Shown here piece by piece: positions 1 to 9,882 of a stretch of DNA of 64,000 bases (within the stretch, counting starts at the first letter, position 1; every line of letters starts with the position of its first letter). This DNA comes from Eukaryota sp. TZLM1-RC (Eukaryota > Metamonada: BaSk clade), in assembly GCA_040285825.1 (NCBI GenBank), contig JAUPSS010000005.1, positions 1,612,001 through 1,676,000 on the forward strand, given 5' to 3'. The notes beneath the pieces are model-generated. The model was not told the origin of the DNA and did not search any database. It saw nothing but the letters and a program-made list of their open reading frames with translations. Made by a program: the position numbers and the translations under genes.

Positions 1-390
1 ACCAGATATTTGGTGAAAGAGAATCAATTGATTGTTGTGAATATATAAGATAAGAAATGTCACAGTTTTCAAAGAGATCAATTTTGTTTGGAAAACGATT
101 CACAAATTCAAAGATAAAACAATAAAAGCAACTTTACAAAGGTAGCTTGATTTATGAAAATCAACACCACTAAGATTTGAACCACAAGAAATGTGGCTTC
201 GTAATTGGGATGCATCAATTTCTAATAATTTTGCTAAAAAATTGGTTATTTGTTCATTCAAAATACGAAAAAATTCCAACGAAATTGACGGTGACGTTGA
301 TCTCAAAATGTGACTGAACTTTGCAGAATAACAAACCCTAAGATAAGAGAATTTTAAAGGTTTTTCAATATTTAAATCAATTGTGTTCGT
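1..390 (-). pseudogene. LINE family A fragment (3' half, truncated)
   Basis: Degenerate copy of the region after the reverse transcriptase of the LINE found at 51060-52785. Reading the minus strand from about 306 gives MRSTSPSISLEFFRIL and then DASQLRSHISCG, nearly the same as the other copy. The frame breaks after the conserved SSYLCK motif, and the copy runs off the left edge of the window. It is a dead fragment with no promoter or intact ORF. Confidence 0.75.
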
Positions 391-817
391 AAAAATACAT
401 TTTTGTTTGGAAATTTTTCCTCATTCAAAAAAATTTGCACAGAATTTATTATTCATTGTTGGTAAAAAAATATCTGTTTAGAAGCAGTGCTGTGAAAATA
501 AAGTTCTTTATATCAATTGCAAGTTTATTTAATTCTGAGAAAATGAGTTAAATGAGTCTTTTGAGTTATTATCAGAAGAACAAAAACAATTGATGAACCC
601 AGTGAAATGACTTTACCTAACGTTAAACGTACAAATTTGGAGAACAACAGCAGATTGATCATCTTGACTGAGAAGATAACTCCTTCTCCGAATAAAGTCA
701 TCCACAGTTGAATTTTTTACTTCATGAGAATCACTATTGACTCAATTTCGGTAGATGATACTTCTATTTCAGTAAGGACACTGTAATCAAACATCAATGA
801 AGATGGAGTCAGAAATT
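391..817. other. Unassigned spacer
   Basis: A+T-rich sequence between the LINE scrap and the gypsy-1 LTR. I see no credible ORF, RNA gene or repeat in it. It ends in AATT (814-817), the left copy of the gypsy-1 target duplication. Confidence 0.4.
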
Positions 818-953
818 TGTTGTACTGTGGACAATTAGTCTAGTACATTTATATTTATATAACATAGTTCACTAGTGATGGCCTTTATAAGGGCCGGTGA
901 AATTCTAATAAATTATTCCTTATTCTTTGTTATCATATATGGATAGAGCATCA
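818..953 (+). repeat. gypsy-1 5' LTR, 136 bp
   Basis: Begins TG and ends CA. It has a TATAA box at 886-890 inside the near-palindrome GGCCTTTATAAGGGCC (880-895), a palindromic TCACTAGTGA just before it, and AATAAA at 907-912. An ATG at 939 opens the Gag frame inside the LTR, so the last 15 bp code for the first five residues (MDRAS). If transcription starts about 25-30 bp after the TATA box, the leader is only some 25 nt. Confidence 0.93.
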
Positions 954-3900
954 TTAATTAATGGCTTGAATAGCCACAATGATAACCCTCCTTCCTCTAT
1001 GAGGAAGAGTAATGTCCCTTCTTTGAAGGAGAACAATCCACCGCCCTCGGTGAGTAATCCTCCACTTACGGAGAGTAATCCTTCCTTCGGGAAGAGTAAT
1101 CCTCCAAAGGAGAGTGAGCTTTCCGCTGAGAAGAGCATTGCCTCTCAGAAAGAAAGCCACCTCCCCAATAAGGAGAGTGAACTTCGCACTGAGGAGAGCC
1201 CTACCTCCCAGAAAGGAAGTCACCTCCCTAATACGGAGAGAGGTAACCACGTCGTTGATGTGTCAGAACTGTACACATACCCCGACAACTCCTCGGAGCT
1301 CCTTCCTTGTAGGAAGAGTTTTCTCACTCCGAGCGAGCAACGGAGATTCAAAGCGTTTGTTATAAGTACCAAATCTGACGCTTGTACAGAAGGTGAAGGA
1401 GGTGAAGGCGAGCAACAGTCTACGACTGGCTCCTCACGTAAAACTCCCTCCTCACCTACTTCTGACATCAGCTCAAGTGAGGAACCTCAAAGTGATTCCA
1501 GAGGATCTCTTAATCAGAACTACAGCAGGAGAGGGGATGAGAGCGATGATGAACCACCTCATACACCCAATCCTCCTAATCCAACTCCTAGTTTCTCATC
1601 TACGGAAAGGACTTCTCAGGGTCTTTACCGCAGGAAATTAGCAAAGGCAGTTGAGGCTGTAACTAGAGATTGCTTATTGGACCTCATCGCCAATCCTCCC
1701 GAAGATATACTGGATTGGAGTGATGACGAATTATTAAAAATGGCTGAGAATGAGTCAGAGCGTCTTGCGGGAGACGTAGACCCAGCCGAATGTGAGAAGG
1801 TGCGACGTGACTATTTAGCGAAACGTTGGCCCTTCCTCTTTGAGGAAGCCCACGGCAAAACACTTGACGACGTCGTCTACGAGAGTTATGATCAAAGTCC
1901 AAATCTTTTAAAGAGATTGGATGATCTTACCGATTCGGCAGTCTCGTGTGGAATGAGTGCAGTCGAGGATTGCTATTTTAGCGCACCTCGTTCAAAGTAT
2001 CAAGCTGCTACTCCCAGGCCTGCCAAATGGCATAGGGATGCAATTGATGACCACAAAATATATTTCAGTGGAAATCAAGAAGCTTACGACAGACTATTTT
2101 GGATAGCTAAAATGTATCCGCATAATCAACAAGGTAGAAACCTTAGAGGCGTCGTAAGGCATTTCCTAGTGGAGAATGTACACCCAAAAGATTCCATTGC
2201 GGACATTCTTATTATGCTTGGGGGCAGATTCGATGAATCTCGAGGTGACACCCTTCAATTTCATACCAAAGAGTCCTATATTAGAGAAATAGGCACTAGG
2301 GTAATTGAATTGAAAGAGCAACGTGTTGGCCCCAACAAGTTAAAACTAGTATACCCTGATGCATGGATGGCTAAACTTAAGGCATGGGTTGATAGCTGGC
2401 CCGACCAAAATGTTTTTGAGAATGTCTTAATAAAGAGCAGTTGCCTTCCATATGATCATAAACTAGCAGGGGTCCCTAGAGGATCTAAAGATGCACCAGA
2501 TTGGGTGGATTTAAGACCACCAGCCCAGACTGTACCTGTGCAGGAGGAACCTCCTAAGACAAGATTTATCATTAAGTTGGGCGAAATATTGCCTTCAGAA
2601 GAGAGGAATATGAACCTATATAGTACACCTTCTGTAGGGCCTCTGGCATCTAGGAGAGCTTTTTGTGAAGCAACTCCTACACAAGCATCTGTTATAAAAT
2701 CATCTATACCCACGCAACCCCTAGGAACGAATGCTCCTAGAGATTCTCTCGTCGACACCCTCGGTCTTTATAGAACTCCTGTAACAGACGAGGAGAAATT
2801 GAGGAAAAGAATAGACGACAAACTGAGATGCCTAGTTAAGTTAAATGAAGCGTTTGACGCCAAGAAGATCTTCGACTTCGTTCTTAACTTTGGCAATTGG
2901 GCTAAAACAGTTAGGGATCGCGATGGACCCACCAGAGCTTTTACGCCGATCACCAAATACGGTCAACCTGTTCATCAGTACGACTTCGTTAGATCTATGT
3001 TCTTCGAAGTGGACCCTTTGTATTTGAGATTTATGATCGAGGGTAAGGTCATCGCAGAATGGCAGAGTTTTTATGGAGGCCGTACAAACGTGTTAGGCAA
3101 CAACCCATCTGACGCCGAAATCTGGGAATATTTGCTACTCAGCACCCAGTACAAATACCCTACCGATGTTGAAAAGGCTTTAAGGTCTGTAAGACCACCT
3201 GAGATCAGTCGCAGAATGACTGCTGAATCTTCGTGGACAGCCTTCATAGAGCAGATCATATATATAATTCGACGCTCTACAATTATGCCTGGAACGGATG
3301 GTAATCCGTCTGTCGTCTACCCAGCAAAGATATTTCTCGAAACTATTAACGACAAAACAAACAATCAATTGATGGACACATATATCATTTGGATTGGCAA
3401 GTTTGATTCGAGTAACGAGAAACTGGGCGATGCGATTTACGATTTAGGTAACGCATTTGTTAACAAGGTCAATAGCCTTGAATCCTCGATCAAAGACATG
3501 AATTTGATAAGAACAGCTTTTGGTGCTCACGCTCCTGCGCAAAAAGGACGAAGCCAGTCAAAAGGTCCTTTTAAGAACCCTAGAGTAAGCAGTCGACCCA
3601 TCCCTTCAGAGCAATGGTGTAACTTATGTAAAACCAATAAACATCCTGAAGAGAAATGTTTTAAATTAGTGGGAAGACCTGGTTCAAAAAAGCGTCAAGG
3701 AGGTGAAAGACGTGATAGAAAACGTAAAAGTAGTAGTAATAAATCAGATGATTATACATCTTTAAACAATAACCTTACAAATAATTCAATCAAATCCATT
3801 TATAAAATGAGCAAAACAGATTCGAATTATAATCACCTAAATCCATTAAAAAGATTTAGAGAGTCATCCAATCCTGTGGGTTCTATCCACAGTGTTAGAC

Positions 3901-6347
3901 TATCCAGGGTAGCAGAGGACCAAGAAAGTTTTAACGGGGAACTTTGGTTAACCTGCACCATAAATAACGTGGAAGTACAAGGCGAAATTGATAATGGAGC
4001 TGCATTTTCAGCATTATCAATGGATTTAGCCTCTAAATGTAATATGACAGTTAATGACAATAAGACTGTCGAATACTTATCGGCAAATGGTATTCGCTCC
4101 ACGACCCTGGGATGTGCAAGTGGTGTTCTTGCTCTAAATGTGGGTAGCTTGGCCACTCAAGTGTTTTTAAGGATCGAATTCCAGATCATTCCTGGTACCA
4201 ATAATTTTTTGATCGGAAGCGACTTATTACAAACCTTGGGGCTACGCACGGAGCACGGTGTTAATATTAATTTGGATCGCGAACATCGCACCATCTTAAA
4301 TGCTGAATGTGAGTTTGATAATAGAATTTGTCAACCAATTAGATTCATTGAACAATTGAGTAATAAATCAGACTTAGGTAATGATTTTGGGCATTCCACA
4401 TTTAGACATGAGTTAGATGAGTTGGGCTGTAGAATATGCCTGGATGACATTAGGGACGAGGAACGCCTAGTCGTGCTACTCGAAAAATATAGAAATGTAT
4501 TTAGTGGGCTACCTCACCCGGATGGAATTGATTGTCAGCCGATGACCATTCCATTTTATGACGAAAGTAAGGTCGTCAAAAGGAAACCTCGAAGATTAAA
4601 CCCAGAAAAACAACGGGTAGCTGAGGAAATTTTTAACGAATTGATCCGTAATGGATTTGCTGTGCCCGCAAAGTCTCAATTCAGTAGTCCCATCTGTTTT
4701 GTGATTTACCCTGATCACAGGAAACCACGATTAACTGGCGATTTTAGTGGTATTGGTGGAGTAAATGATTTAACTAAACCTGTAGAGGCAAATTTGCCCA
4801 GGATTAGCGACATTTTAGAGTTTCTAAGTAAAGCTAATTATATAGCAACTCTAGATTTACCTAAGGCATTTTGGCAGCTCAAAATTGCAGAAGAGGATAT
4901 TGATAAAACTACCGTATCAATTCCCGGGATGTCGATCAGTTTTAAAAGGGCTTGTTTTGGTTTGAAGAACGTTCCTGCAGTCTTCCAAAACATGATGATG
5001 GAAATATTTGATTCTGAGGGCGTATTTATTTATATCGATGATATAATAATAGTAGCTTCGACCCTGGATGAATTTCTATCTAGAGTAGGTACGGTCCTAG
5101 AACGCGCCAAACGTTTTAGAGTTAACCTTGGCCTACCCAAGTGTAGCTTTACCACTTGCAAACATGAAATAAAAATTCTAGGTAGTATTTTTGTAAACAA
5201 AACCCGTTATATAGATGAATCTAGGATTGAGGGACTGATCAACCTACCCAAACCCAGGACATTACCTGAGGTTAGGAGTTTTATGGGTTCGATTAATTAT
5301 ATACGTGACTGGTTGCCAAACTTGTCTGATTTGATAGAACCAATCAACAAATTAACCAGAAACAAACCGTCAAAGATCAAGTGGACTTCTGATCATGACG
5401 AGGCTTTTGGTAAGATTATAAATCTTATCAAAGCAAATATCCCTCTTGAATTGCCCTCAGAAGACAAGCATATTTTAATAAGTGCTGATGCGTCTGATGT
5501 GGCTGTAGGTGGAGTAATATGGCAAGAAGCTAACCCACCTAAAGATCCTACGACACCGCTAATTAAGAGAAAGGTTGTACCTATTGCCTTCTTTAGCAGA
5601 TTATTATCAACTTCACAAAAGAATTGGTCTGTACTTCAGAAAGAGTTGTATGCAATTTTACTAATTCTCACTGACAGTAGTTTAGAAAATTATTTAATTT
5701 CGAGGAAATTAACTATTTTCACTGATCATAGAAATTTAGCATACCTTATATCAGCTCCTGAAAAGAACAGAATTGTGAAGAGGTGGCTACCAATATTGTC
5801 AGAATTCAATTTTGATGTAGTCCACACGGCAGGCGAGGAGAATTATTGGGCAGACATGTTGTCTAGATTGGTTGATACCAAACCCAAAACCCCTCGAGTC
5901 CAACAAGTGAGAAACTTGACACCTCACAGAGTTGAAGAACAATTACCCTATTTAAATTTATTAACTAGAGTTAATTTGTTAAGGGATGATATTACTCAAC
6001 CGTCCACAATTGAGCTACCCACGATCAATAGCTTATCTGCACTGAAAGAAGCAGTTGAGGATACTAAATTTGATTTATTTGACACTTGGATCTCAAAGAT
6101 TAGGCAAGAACAACTTATAGATGTTGATTCAAATCCTGATTATTATAAAGATTACAATTATAATTCAGATATTCAATTGTATACCAACAATCGTGGGAAG
6201 ATTGTTATCCCAGATAGTTTAAAGAAGCAGACTTTAACTATCATTCATGGACATGCAAATGTTGGCCATCCTAGTGTGACGACTAGCGTAAAGAAATTAC
6301 TCAATAGTGATTACTTTTTGGCCCGACATGCGCAAAGACATGATTAA
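939..6347 (+). CDS. gypsy-1 Gag-Pol polyprotein (Gag, PR, RT, RNase H, start of integrase)
   Basis: The first ATG (939) lies inside the LTR; the longer frame from 927 begins with TTG. Residue positions are counted from 927. The N-terminal ~130 residues are low-complexity Ser/Pro/Lys repeats, followed by a capsid-like region and a CX2CX4HX4C knuckle (CNLCKTNKHPEEKC, about 897). A retroviral-type protease follows with the motif IDNGAAFSAL (about 1022), where the usual D-S/T-G reads DNG. The RT carries LDLPKAFWQL and FIYIDDIIIV (about 1367). RNase H shows SADAS, TDHRNLAYL and ADMLSR. The frame ends inside the integrase zinc finger just after HGHANVGHPS, at a T5 run near 6315. Gag and Pol are in one frame with no slippage signal between them. 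Confidence 0.92.
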   Translation: MDRASLINGLNSHNDNPPSSMRKSNVPSLKENNPPPSVSNPPLTESNPSFGKSNPPKESELSAEKSIASQKESHLPNKESELRTEESPTSQKGSHLPNTERGNHVVDVSELYTYPDNSSELLPCRKSFLTPSEQRRFKAFVISTKSDACTEGEGGEGEQQSTTGSSRKTPSSPTSDISSSEEPQSDSRGSLNQNYSRRGDESDDEPPHTPNPPNPTPSFSSTERTSQGLYRRKLAKAVEAVTRDCLLDLIANPPEDILDWSDDELLKMAENESERLAGDVDPAECEKVRRDYLAKRWPFLFEEAHGKTLDDVVYESYDQSPNLLKRLDDLTDSAVSCGMSAVEDCYFSAPRSKYQAATPRPAKWHRDAIDDHKIYFSGNQEAYDRLFWIAKMYPHNQQGRNLRGVVRHFLVENVHPKDSIADILIMLGGRFDESRGDTLQFHTKESYIREIGTRVIELKEQRVGPNKLKLVYPDAWMAKLKAWVDSWPDQNVFENVLIKSSCLPYDHKLAGVPRGSKDAPDWVDLRPPAQTVPVQEEPPKTRFIIKLGEILPSEERNMNLYSTPSVGPLASRRAFCEATPTQASVIKSSIPTQPLGTNAPRDSLVDTLGLYRTPVTDEEKLRKRIDDKLRCLVKLNEAFDAKKIFDFVLNFGNWAKTVRDRDGPTRAFTPITKYGQPVHQYDFVRSMFFEVDPLYLRFMIEGKVIAEWQSFYGGRTNVLGNNPSDAEIWEYLLLSTQYKYPTDVEKALRSVRPPEISRRMTAESSWTAFIEQIIYIIRRSTIMPGTDGNPSVVYPAKIFLETINDKTNNQLMDTYIIWIGKFDSSNEKLGDAIYDLGNAFVNKVNSLESSIKDMNLIRTAFGAHAPAQKGRSQSKGPFKNPRVSSRPIPSEQWCNLCKTNKHPEEKCFKLVGRPGSKKRQGGERRDRKRKSSSNKSDDYTSLNNNLTNNSIKSIYKMSKTDSNYNHLNPLKRFRESSNPVGSIHSVRLSRVAEDQESFNGELWLTCTINNVEVQGEIDNGAAFSALSMDLASKCNMTVNDNKTVEYLSANGIRSTTLGCASGVLALNVGSLATQVFLRIEFQIIPGTNNFLIGSDLLQTLGLRTEHGVNINLDREHRTILNAECEFDNRICQPIRFIEQLSNKSDLGNDFGHSTFRHELDELGCRICLDDIRDEERLVVLLEKYRNVFSGLPHPDGIDCQPMTIPFYDESKVVKRKPRRLNPEKQRVAEEIFNELIRNGFAVPAKSQFSSPICFVIYPDHRKPRLTGDFSGIGGVNDLTKPVEANLPRISDILEFLSKANYIATLDLPKAFWQLKIAEEDIDKTTVSIPGMSISFKRACFGLKNVPAVFQNMMMEIFDSEGVFIYIDDIIIVASTLDEFLSRVGTVLERAKRFRVNLGLPKCSFTTCKHEIKILGSIFVNKTRYIDESRIEGLINLPKPRTLPEVRSFMGSINYIRDWLPNLSDLIEPINKLTRNKPSKIKWTSDHDEAFGKIINLIKANIPLELPSEDKHILISADASDVAVGGVIWQEANPPKDPTTPLIKRKVVPIAFFSRLLSTSQKNWSVLQKELYAILLILTDSSLENYLISRKLTIFTDHRNLAYLISAPEKNRIVKRWLPILSEFNFDVVHTAGEENYWADMLSRLVDTKPKTPRVQQVRNLTPHRVEEQLPYLNLLTRVNLLRDDITQPSTIELPTINSLSALKEAVEDTKFDLFDTWISKIRQEQLIDVDSNPDYYKDYNYNSDIQLYTNNRGKIVIPDSLKKQTLTIIHGHANVGHPSVTTSVKKLLNSDYFLARHAQRHD

Positions 6348-7591
6348 TCATATTAAGAGATGCCCAGCATGTCAAAAAGACGGCACATGTGCCTAAAAAA
6401 AGTCATTGAATCATCTGGCTCTCTTTGGGCTGATCGACCTTTTGCACGATTAAATGCAGATACTATTGGACCATTACAACAAGATGATAATGGATTCAAA
6501 TATTTAATAGTTTTCGTAGATTCGTTCACTAGGTATACGATCATTTGCCCTGTAAAGGAATTGAATGCAGTGGAGGCAACCAATCACCTCCTATGGAGTG
6601 TAGTATCAATTTTGGTATCCCACTGTTGATTCATAGTGACAATGGTATTGAATTTGCAAATACCATATTCAAAGGGTTATGCGATTTATTAAACATTGAA
6701 GTAAGTCGTTCACTAACTAGCTTTTCACAAAGCAATGGTTTAGTAGAAAGACGACACAGAGACATCTTACAAAGTCTAAGAAAGATTTTGGTGGACTCTG
6801 GCGATTATAGCAATTGGAGTGAATATATCCCAATTGTACAACTTCAAATCAATTCAACTATTAGTAGAGTTACTGGTCATTCGCCCTACAATTTAATGTT
6901 TGGTAGCGACCACAGCCCTAGAGCTGATCCTAGTAATATGTTTGAATTAATAAAATCAGCTAATGTTAATATTCCCTTTGTTAAAGATCTTGAAGCAAAA
7001 CTTGAAAGGATTTCAAAGAAGAGAGAAGAGGCAGAGCTCAGGCAAGCTCAACAACTGCCTGAAGTTAACAAACATAGGAACCCTTTTAATAAAGGTGACT
7101 TAGTTTTGCGATTAAAGACTAATGGTAAACTCCATGGTTGCTTCGCTGGCCCTTTTCTCGTTGAAGAAGTTAAATCCAATAAAAGTTTATTACTCAAGAA
7201 TCTTGTCACTGGTTCGATGTCTACGGCAAGTATAAATCATTGTAAACTATACCTTTCAGACTTCCCTAAAGAAGATCTTGATTGGCATAAGAATATTGCT
7301 GCTGGCGATATGGAAGAATCTGTAATCGTTAAAATTATAGATCACTTTGATTACGTAGATTCGAACAATAATAAAGTTCCTTATTGTACCGCAGTTTGGT
7401 ATGGCGGCGAGACTTCGTCTGTCCCAGTTGCTGACGTCAAAAGCACTGAGGCATATCAAACATATTTGCGCTCTATTAGTCCTCACACTACCAGGAAACG
7501 GAAGGTATCTTCTAATTCCAAATCTAAGACTAATTCCCCTGCAGTCAGTACTCGTAGCTCTCGTTCGAGATCTAAGAGAGGGAAAAGGTAG
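6348..7591 (+). pseudogene. gypsy-1 integrase, frameshifted remainder of pol
   Basis: The coding sense continues but changes frame at about 6316 (T5), 6390 (A7) and 6600-6615 (T4). Visible pieces are the second half of the HHCC finger (CPACQKDG), the catalytic core with the first Asp in LNADTIGPL, the second in LIHSDNGIEFAN, and the Glu in SNGLVERRHRDI, so the D,D,E triad is present. A longer intact frame (6545-7591) ends in a GPFLVEEV-type C-terminal domain and a Lys/Ser/Arg-rich tail. The tail region contains WYGGETSSVPVADVKST, which has a counterpart at the end of gypsy-3. Because the LTRs are identical and breaks sit in homopolymers, sequencing error is a real alternative to mutation. Confidence 0.85.
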
Positions 7592-7727
7592 TGTTGTACT
7601 GTGGACAATTAGTCTAGTACATTTATATTTATATAACATAGTTCACTAGTGATGGCCTTTATAAGGGCCGGTGAAATTCTAATAAATTATTCCTTATTCT
7701 TTGTTATCATATATGGATAGAGCATCA
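7592..7727 (+). repeat. gypsy-1 3' LTR, 136 bp
   Basis: Identical to 818-953 over all 136 bp. The pol stop codon TAG (7589-7591) is immediately 5' of it, so there is no non-coding spacer or obvious polypurine tract beyond the purine-rich end of the ORF (AAGAGAGGGAAAAGG at 7574-7588), which may itself be the polypurine tract. Confidence 0.93.
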
Positions 7728-8571
7728 AATTGGATGAATTTTTTCAACACTATTGATGAAAATTGATTCAGATGAAAAGGAATGAGCTGATTGAGACTAG
7801 AATAATTTCAAAAAATAACAAAATCTGTGTTCATCAATTTTATTGAACTGAAACACTCAGTAAAATTAAATCAGAACTTTTTTTGTAAACTTTTTTTTAT
7901 TGAACCAGAACTAAATCAATAAAAATCAGTACTAATGGGACTAAACTCAATCAACCAAGATTTCCCCTACAAATCCTGATCTGCTTGATTTCTCGTGATT
8001 ACTTCTCTTATTTGATGAAAGAACCACGGGAATTTATTAACTATAGCGAATTGAATTCATAAGCGCCACAAAAATACAACAAATCTCTTCATTGTTTCTT
8101 CTTGAACCAATTTTTGGAAATCATCCAAAAAATTTCCTTTTACTGATAGTCTTCCGTTTATAGAAAATGGAAAAGCAATATGATGTTCTTAAATCTTTAT
8201 CTACAAATTGTTTTTGTGCTCCAGCAAATGCAAACGCTGAAAATTATTGTTTGTAGTGGAAAACTGTGGGATACAGTATCATACAAAGTTACAACACAGA
8301 TTGATTTACTTTTTCGCAATAATGACGGATGAGTTATCAATTCAGAATCTTTGACATTGGATATGAAAAAAGTGTCCACTATAAGTAATCTCACATTAGG
8401 CTAATAAGAGTATACGTTACAAATAGTTTAAAGTTGATTATTACTATTAAACGTAAATAAATCCAAAGGAGTTTCTCCGAAAGGTGGGAAGGTCAAAAAT
8501 GTCACATGTTCAAGATTTGGAATCTCCTTGAATCTTGTTCAATTTTAATCCTCAAGGATTGTTCTGTCAAA
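7728..8571. other. Unassigned spacer upstream of the adenylate kinase gene
   Basis: A+T-rich, no recognisable coding or RNA feature. The stretch from 8400 on presumably contains the promoter of the kinase gene. A short upstream ATG at 8499 opens an 11-codon frame that overlaps the possible start at 8506. Confidence 0.4.
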
Positions 8572-9882
8572 ATGTTGCCTTCTAGTGTTTCTACCGCTTT
8601 CGACGACAGTTATGTCGACAAGAACAATGTCCTTGTTCTCTTTGAAAATATGATGAGCTCTTTGCTTGTTGACAAGCCTTCCAATCCACTCGCATATCTT
8701 CAAGATATCCTTCCGCACATAGATGTTCCACGAATTGTTCTGGCTGGTGGTCCAGCCAGTGGTAAAGGTACCCAATGTGAAAAAATCGTAGAACGCTTTA
8801 ATGTCGTTCACATTTCCACCGGTGACCTGTTACGTGCTGCCATCAAGGAGAAAACTGCCATTGGTGTTGAAGCTCAAGAATTCATGAAATCCGGCTCACT
8901 CGTTCCTGACAATCTGATAATCAATCTCGTAAATGAAGCTTTGTCAAAGCCTGAAGTGAAAAAGAAAGGTTGGCTTCTCGACGGCTATCCCAGAACTGTA
9001 TCTCAAGCTCGTGCATTGGTACTTGCTGGACACATTCCCCACTGCTTTATTAACCTTCATGTACCAGATGAGGTTTTGATAGAACGTATATGTGGTAGAA
9101 GAATGGATCCTGAAACTGGTATTATTTACCATGTAGTATTCAAACCTCCTCCCCCTGCAATTGAAGACAGACTTGTCATAAGAGACGATGACAATGAAGA
9201 GACTGCAAGAAACCGTATCTCTCAGTACCATACTTATTCAGAGTGTGTTGCTGATTTCTTTAGTGACATCCATGTCAAAGTGGATGGTTGCAGAAACCCC
9301 GATTCTGTTTTTGAAGATGTGGAAACTGCTATCAAGACAGTTGCTAGAGCCGTTCCTCCACGGAAAAGACCAAGAATCTTTTGTATTGGGAAATCGCCTT
9401 TTGAAACAAGAGCCTTGGCTAGCCGTATCGCTCAGGCCTCTGGTGTTGTCCACGTGTCGCCACTTCATCTCTTACGTGATATAGGGGTTTCGCTTGAAGA
9501 ATTCCTTTCTGGTAGTGCTTCTGAAGCTGTGATTGCTGCGTTGTCATTACGTGTCAAATCTACTGATTGTCTGGACCGTGGTTGGGTTGCAGAGTTTCCA
9601 GTATCTACTGTAACAGAATGTCAGCAATTGTTAGATCTAGACCTTTTCCCCAACAAGGTAGTATTATCCAACCAAATGTCATTTGACGAAACTGCCGATG
9701 GTATTTTTGGAGTGCCTGAATGGGATAATTATATTAAAAGGCTTTCCAATCAAATTGATGGAGTGGAAAAGCTGGTGAAGGGGAACTCAAACTGTGCAAT
9801 TTATCATTGGAAGGAAGATGATTCGCTTAACCAAGTTTCAGGTCGTGTTATTGAATGGCTACGGCAGTTTGTGGATTGTTAA
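8572..9882 (+). CDS. AK8-like tandem adenylate kinase
   Basis: Nucleoside monophosphate kinase, expected to catalyse ATP + AMP = 2 ADP. Near the N-terminus is a docking-type motif (LVDKPSNPLAYLQDIL) like the RIIa/Dpy-30-related segment of AK7/AK8. The first kinase domain is complete: P-loop GGPASGKGTQ, AMP-binding HISTGDLLR, WLLDGYPRT, and lid RICGRRMDPETG. A second domain follows after about 270 residues with the same fold landmarks (VVHVSPLHLLRDI) but a degraded P-loop (IGKSPFETR in place of GxxGxGKGT) and no clear lid, so it is probably inactive. This docking-AK-AK order matches AK8 of ciliary axonemes. An in-frame ATG at 8506 would add 22 hydrophobic residues, but its context is poor and homology begins after 8572. 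Confidence 0.85.
   Translation: MLPSSVSTAFDDSYVDKNNVLVLFENMMSSLLVDKPSNPLAYLQDILPHIDVPRIVLAGGPASGKGTQCEKIVERFNVVHISTGDLLRAAIKEKTAIGVEAQEFMKSGSLVPDNLIINLVNEALSKPEVKKKGWLLDGYPRTVSQARALVLAGHIPHCFINLHVPDEVLIERICGRRMDPETGIIYHVVFKPPPPAIEDRLVIRDDDNEETARNRISQYHTYSECVADFFSDIHVKVDGCRNPDSVFEDVETAIKTVARAVPPRKRPRIFCIGKSPFETRALASRIAQASGVVHVSPLHLLRDIGVSLEEFLSGSASEAVIAALSLRVKSTDCLDRGWVAEFPVSTVTECQQLLDLDLFPNKVVLSNQMSFDETADGIFGVPEWDNYIKRLSNQIDGVEKLVKGNSNCAIYHWKEDDSLNQVSGRVIEWLRQFVDC

Larger units (their letters stand above)
818..7727 (+). mobile_element. Ty3/gypsy LTR retrotransposon, gypsy-1 (complete, recent)
   Basis: Both ends carry the same 136-bp LTR (818-953 and 7592-7727), identical over its full length, starting TGTTGTACTG and ending GAGCATCA. 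The flanks are AATT on both sides (814-817 and 7728-7731), a 4-bp target duplication. Inside is one gag-pol reading frame with gag, CCHC knuckle, protease, RT, RNase H and integrase in that order, the Ty3/gypsy order. The pol stop (7589-7591) directly abuts the right LTR. Identical LTRs mean a very recent insertion, yet the integrase part is broken by at least three frameshifts, most at homopolymers. Other traces of the family are a solo LTR at 41837-41964, an integrase relic near 21560-22160 and an LTR scrap near 63235-63295. Confidence 0.95.
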
